Shown: positions 62,035-64,000 of the stretch, in pieces
How the letters are laid out: every line of letters starts with the position of its first letter
Numbering within the stretch: the first letter of the stretch is position 1
DNA from: Noviherbaspirillum sp. UKPF54
GTDB taxonomy: Bacteria > Pseudomonadota > Gammaproteobacteria > Burkholderiales > Burkholderiaceae_D
Assembly (NCBI RefSeq): GCF_007874125.1
Contig: NZ_CP040128.1
Location: forward strand, 186,001 to 250,000
Direction of reading: 5' to 3'
DNA length: 64,000 nucleotides
Notes under the pieces: generated by a model
Databases searched by the model: none
Seen by the model: only the letters and a program-made list of their open reading frames with translations
Told to the model about the DNA's origin: nothing
Position numbers and translations under genes: made by a program

Positions 62035-63231
62035 CTACAAGCCCAGGATCATCTGGGAGATGATGTTCTTTTGAATTTCGTTGGAGCCGCCGTAGATCGA
62101 CAGCTTGCGCATGTTCAGGTAGTTGGCGGCCAGCGGCGTGGCGTAGAACGGACCGACGGCATCGCCTTGATAGCCGGCGGCCATCGCTTCTCGCCGTAGC
62201 GGCAGACCGTAGGGGCCGGCGGCCTGCACCAGCAGTTCGGTGATCGCCTGCTGAATTTCGGTGCCCTTGATCTTCAGGATCGATGCTTCCGGCCCCGGCG
62301 CGCGGCGCTCGGCTTCGGCCGACAGCACGCGCAGGTTGGTGATTTCCAGCGCGGTCAGGTCGATCTCGACTTGTGCGATGCGCGACGCGAACAGCGGGTC
62401 GCGGATCAGCGGTTTGCCGTTCTTCGTTTCCAGCGACGCGATGCGTTTTAGCCTCGCCAGTTCGCGCTTGGCGATGCCGATGCCGGCGATGTTGGTGCGC
62501 TCGTGGCCGAGCAGGAATTTCGCATAGGTCCAGCCGGCGTTTTCCTCGCCGACCAGGTTTTCCATCGGCACCCGCACGTCTTCGAACCAGACTTCATTGA
62601 CTTCATGTGCGCCGTCCATCGTGATGATCGGACGCACCGTGATGCCGGGCGTTTTCATGTCGATCAGGAGGAAGGAAATGCCGCGCTGGGCCTTGGCTTC
62701 CGGATCGGTGCGCACCAGGCAGAAGATCCAGTCTGCGTACTGGCCTTGCGTGGTCCAGGTTTTCTGGCCGTTCACGATGTAATGAGCGCCGTCTCTGACT
62801 GCGCGGGTTTTGACCGACGCGAGGTCGGAGCCGGAGCCCGGTTCGGAGTACCCCTGACACCACCATTCCTCGGCAGCCAGGATCTTGGGCAGGAAGCGTT
62901 CCTGCTGCGCGGGGGAGCCGTAGCGCATGATGACCGGGGCGACCATCTTCAGGCCGAACGGGATCATGCGCGGCGCGCCGGCTGCCGCGCATTCTTCTTC
63001 GAAAATGTATTGCTGCACGGCGCTCCAGCCGGTACCGCCGAATTCCATCGGCCAGGCGGCGCCGCCCCAGCCCCTGGCGTGCAGGACTTTCTGCCAGCGG
63101 GTGTAGTCGGTGCTGTCCAGGACCAGGCCGTTGATGACCTTGTGCTGGATATCGGGAGGCAGCGAGGTGGCGATGAAGTCGCGTACTTCCTGGCGGAAGG
63201 CGAGGTCTTCGGAGGTGAAGTTCAGGTTCAT
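62035..63231 (-). CDS. Acyl-CoA dehydrogenase, large-subunit type (catalytic)
   Basis: A 398-residue acyl-CoA dehydrogenase, PimC-like. The segments WCQGYSEPGSGSDLASVKTRAVRDG and INGQKTWTTQGQYADWIFCLVRT are standard for the FAD/CoA site. Glu244, in LLGHERTNIAG, sits at the helix-G catalytic position (as Glu261 in LCAD, Glu254 in isovaleryl-CoA dehydrogenase), while the C-terminal motif is YGGSNEIQ with no Glu at the MCAD position. It pairs with the next gene. The likely reaction is alpha,beta-oxidation of an acyl-CoA, perhaps a dicarboxylyl- or branched-chain CoA. Confidence 0.92.
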   Translation of the reverse strand: MNLNFTSEDLAFRQEVRDFIATSLPPDIQHKVINGLVLDSTDYTRWQKVLHARGWGGAAWPMEFGGTGWSAVQQYIFEEECAAAGAPRMIPFGLKMVAPVIMRYGSPAQQERFLPKILAAEEWWCQGYSEPGSGSDLASVKTRAVRDGAHYIVNGQKTWTTQGQYADWIFCLVRTDPEAKAQRGISFLLIDMKTPGITVRPIITMDGAHEVNEVWFEDVRVPMENLVGEENAGWTYAKFLLGHERTNIAGIGIAKRELARLKRIASLETKNGKPLIRDPLFASRIAQVEIDLTALEITNLRVLSAEAERRAPGPEASILKIKGTEIQQAITELLVQAAGPYGLPLRREAMAAGYQGDAVGPFYATPLAANYLNMRKLSIYGGSNEIQKNIISQMILGL

Positions 63232-63318
63232 TTATTCCTCTTGCTTGTTCTTGGTGGCGGCTTCAGCGAAATCCGCGAATGCCTTCTGCGCGACTGTTTC
63301 CTGTCTTGTCCAGTGGAT

Positions 63319-64000
63319 TCAGAACGCCGCGATCCCCGTCTGCTCGCGGCCCAGAATCAACGCGTGAATGTCGTGCGTGCCTTCATAGGTGTTGACCACT
63401 TCCAGGTTCACCAGATGGCGCGCCACGCCGAACTCGTCGGAAATGCCGTTCCCGCCCAGCATGTCACGCGCCAGGCGCGCCACGTCCAAGGCCTTGCCGC
63501 AGGAATTTCGCTTCATGATCGAGGTAATGGCGGGCGCGGCGGTGCCCTCGTCCTTCATGCGGCCCAGGCGCAGGCAGCCTTGCAGGCCGAGCGTGATTTC
63601 AGTCTGCATGTCGGCCAGCTTCTTCTGGATCAGTTGATTCGCCGCCAGCGGCTTGCCGAACTGTTTGCGATCCAGCACGTACTGGCGGGCACGATGCCAG
63701 CAATCCTCGGCCGCGCCCAGCGCGCCCCAGGCAATGCCGTAACGTGCCGAATTCAGGCAGGTGAACGGCCCCTTCAAGCCGCGCACCTCGGGGAAGGCGT
63801 TCTCTTCCGGGCAAAACACCTCGTCCATCACGATCTCGCCGGTGATCGAGGCGCGCAAGCCGACCTTGCCGTGGATCGCCGGGGCCGACAAGCCCTTCCA
63901 TCCCTTTTCCAGCACGAAGCCGCGGATCTGTCCCTCGTCGTCTTTCGCCCACACCACGAACACGTCGGCGATCGGCGAATTGGAAATCCACATCTTGCTG
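63319..64000 (-). CDS. gcdH: Glutaryl-CoA dehydrogenase, C-terminal part
   Basis: The 3' portion of a minus-strand gene whose 5' end lies beyond the window. About 227 residues are visible: [87 protein letters not shown] and the catalytic [20 protein letters not shown] with its glutamate. This matches GcdH, which converts glutaryl-CoA to crotonyl-CoA in lysine, tryptophan or dicarboxylate breakdown. It ends 87 bases upstream of the dehydrogenase pair, all on one strand. Confidence 0.95.
   Translation of the reverse strand, partial: SKMWISNSPIADVFVVWAKDDEGQIRGFVLEKGWKGLSAPAIHGKVGLRASITGEIVMDEVFCPEENAFPEVRGLKGPFTCLNSARYGIAWGALGAAEDCWHRARQYVLDRKQFGKPLAANQLIQKKLADMQTEITLGLQGCLRLGRMKDEGTAAPAITSIMKRNSCGKALDVARLARDMLGGNGISDEFGVARHLVNLEVVNTYEGTHDIHALILGREQTGIAAF

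Overview
The window is high-GC DNA packed with genes. Several features point to the Betaproteobacteria, probably Burkholderiales close to the Oxalobacteraceae: a pepN-fbp-tRNA-Thr neighbourhood, a biotin-independent malonate decarboxylase operon of the mdc type, an HpaR-like MarR regulator, and a PimC/PimD-like acyl-CoA dehydrogenase pair. Nothing in the window names the species. No insertion sequence, prophage, CRISPR array or rRNA was seen. The genes look chromosomal and ordinary in base composition, apart from a few AT-rich intergenic stretches.

Layout. 1-4.9 kb: the end of a HerA-like ATPase, a DMT permease, an SDR protein with an altered active site, methylglyoxal synthase, a quinone oxidoreductase, a tiny membrane protein and a lipoprotein. 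5-9 kb: aminopeptidase N, fructose-1,6-bisphosphatase and tRNA-Thr(CGT) with its promoter and terminator. 9.1-11.3 kb: a MarR regulator divergent from a CoA-transferase, with a large double palindrome over both promoters. 11.4-17.6 kb: a CbiM-like permease, a CHASE-PAS histidine kinase, a diguanylate cyclase and a glycerate kinase. 17.7-25.5 kb: a class A PBP, a TbpB-like surface lipoprotein with a tandem-repeat linker, a hypothetical protein, a TonB-like protein and a lipoprotein hydrolase.

25.6-36.5 kb is one metabolic unit. A GntR/FCD repressor is divergent from a run of eleven genes: a TRAP transporter (three genes), mdcA-C-D-E-G-B-H and a BASS-family carrier. Together these should import malonate, build and charge the special acyl-carrier-protein prosthetic group, and decarboxylate malonyl-ACP to acetyl-ACP. 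36.5-40.2 kb holds small or exported proteins, a purine permease and an unrecognised gene.

40.3-56.6 kb is rich in signalling genes: a large hybrid kinase with HPt, a sensor-kinase-like protein whose phosphoacceptor histidine is glutamine, a degenerate EAL-HDOD protein and a GGDEF-EAL protein. Inside it lies a three-gene operon (GMC oxidoreductase, alpha/beta hydrolase with a cysteine in the nucleophile position, calcineurin-like phosphoesterase) preceded by a perfect FNR-type box. This is the best candidate for an undescribed pathway. 56.7-64 kb, all on the minus strand, is an acyl-CoA module: glutaryl-CoA dehydrogenase (partial), two acyl-CoA dehydrogenases that look like the catalytic and non-catalytic halves of a heterotetramer, a TetR regulator with two candidate operators, and a single-chain biotin-dependent acyl-CoA carboxylase.
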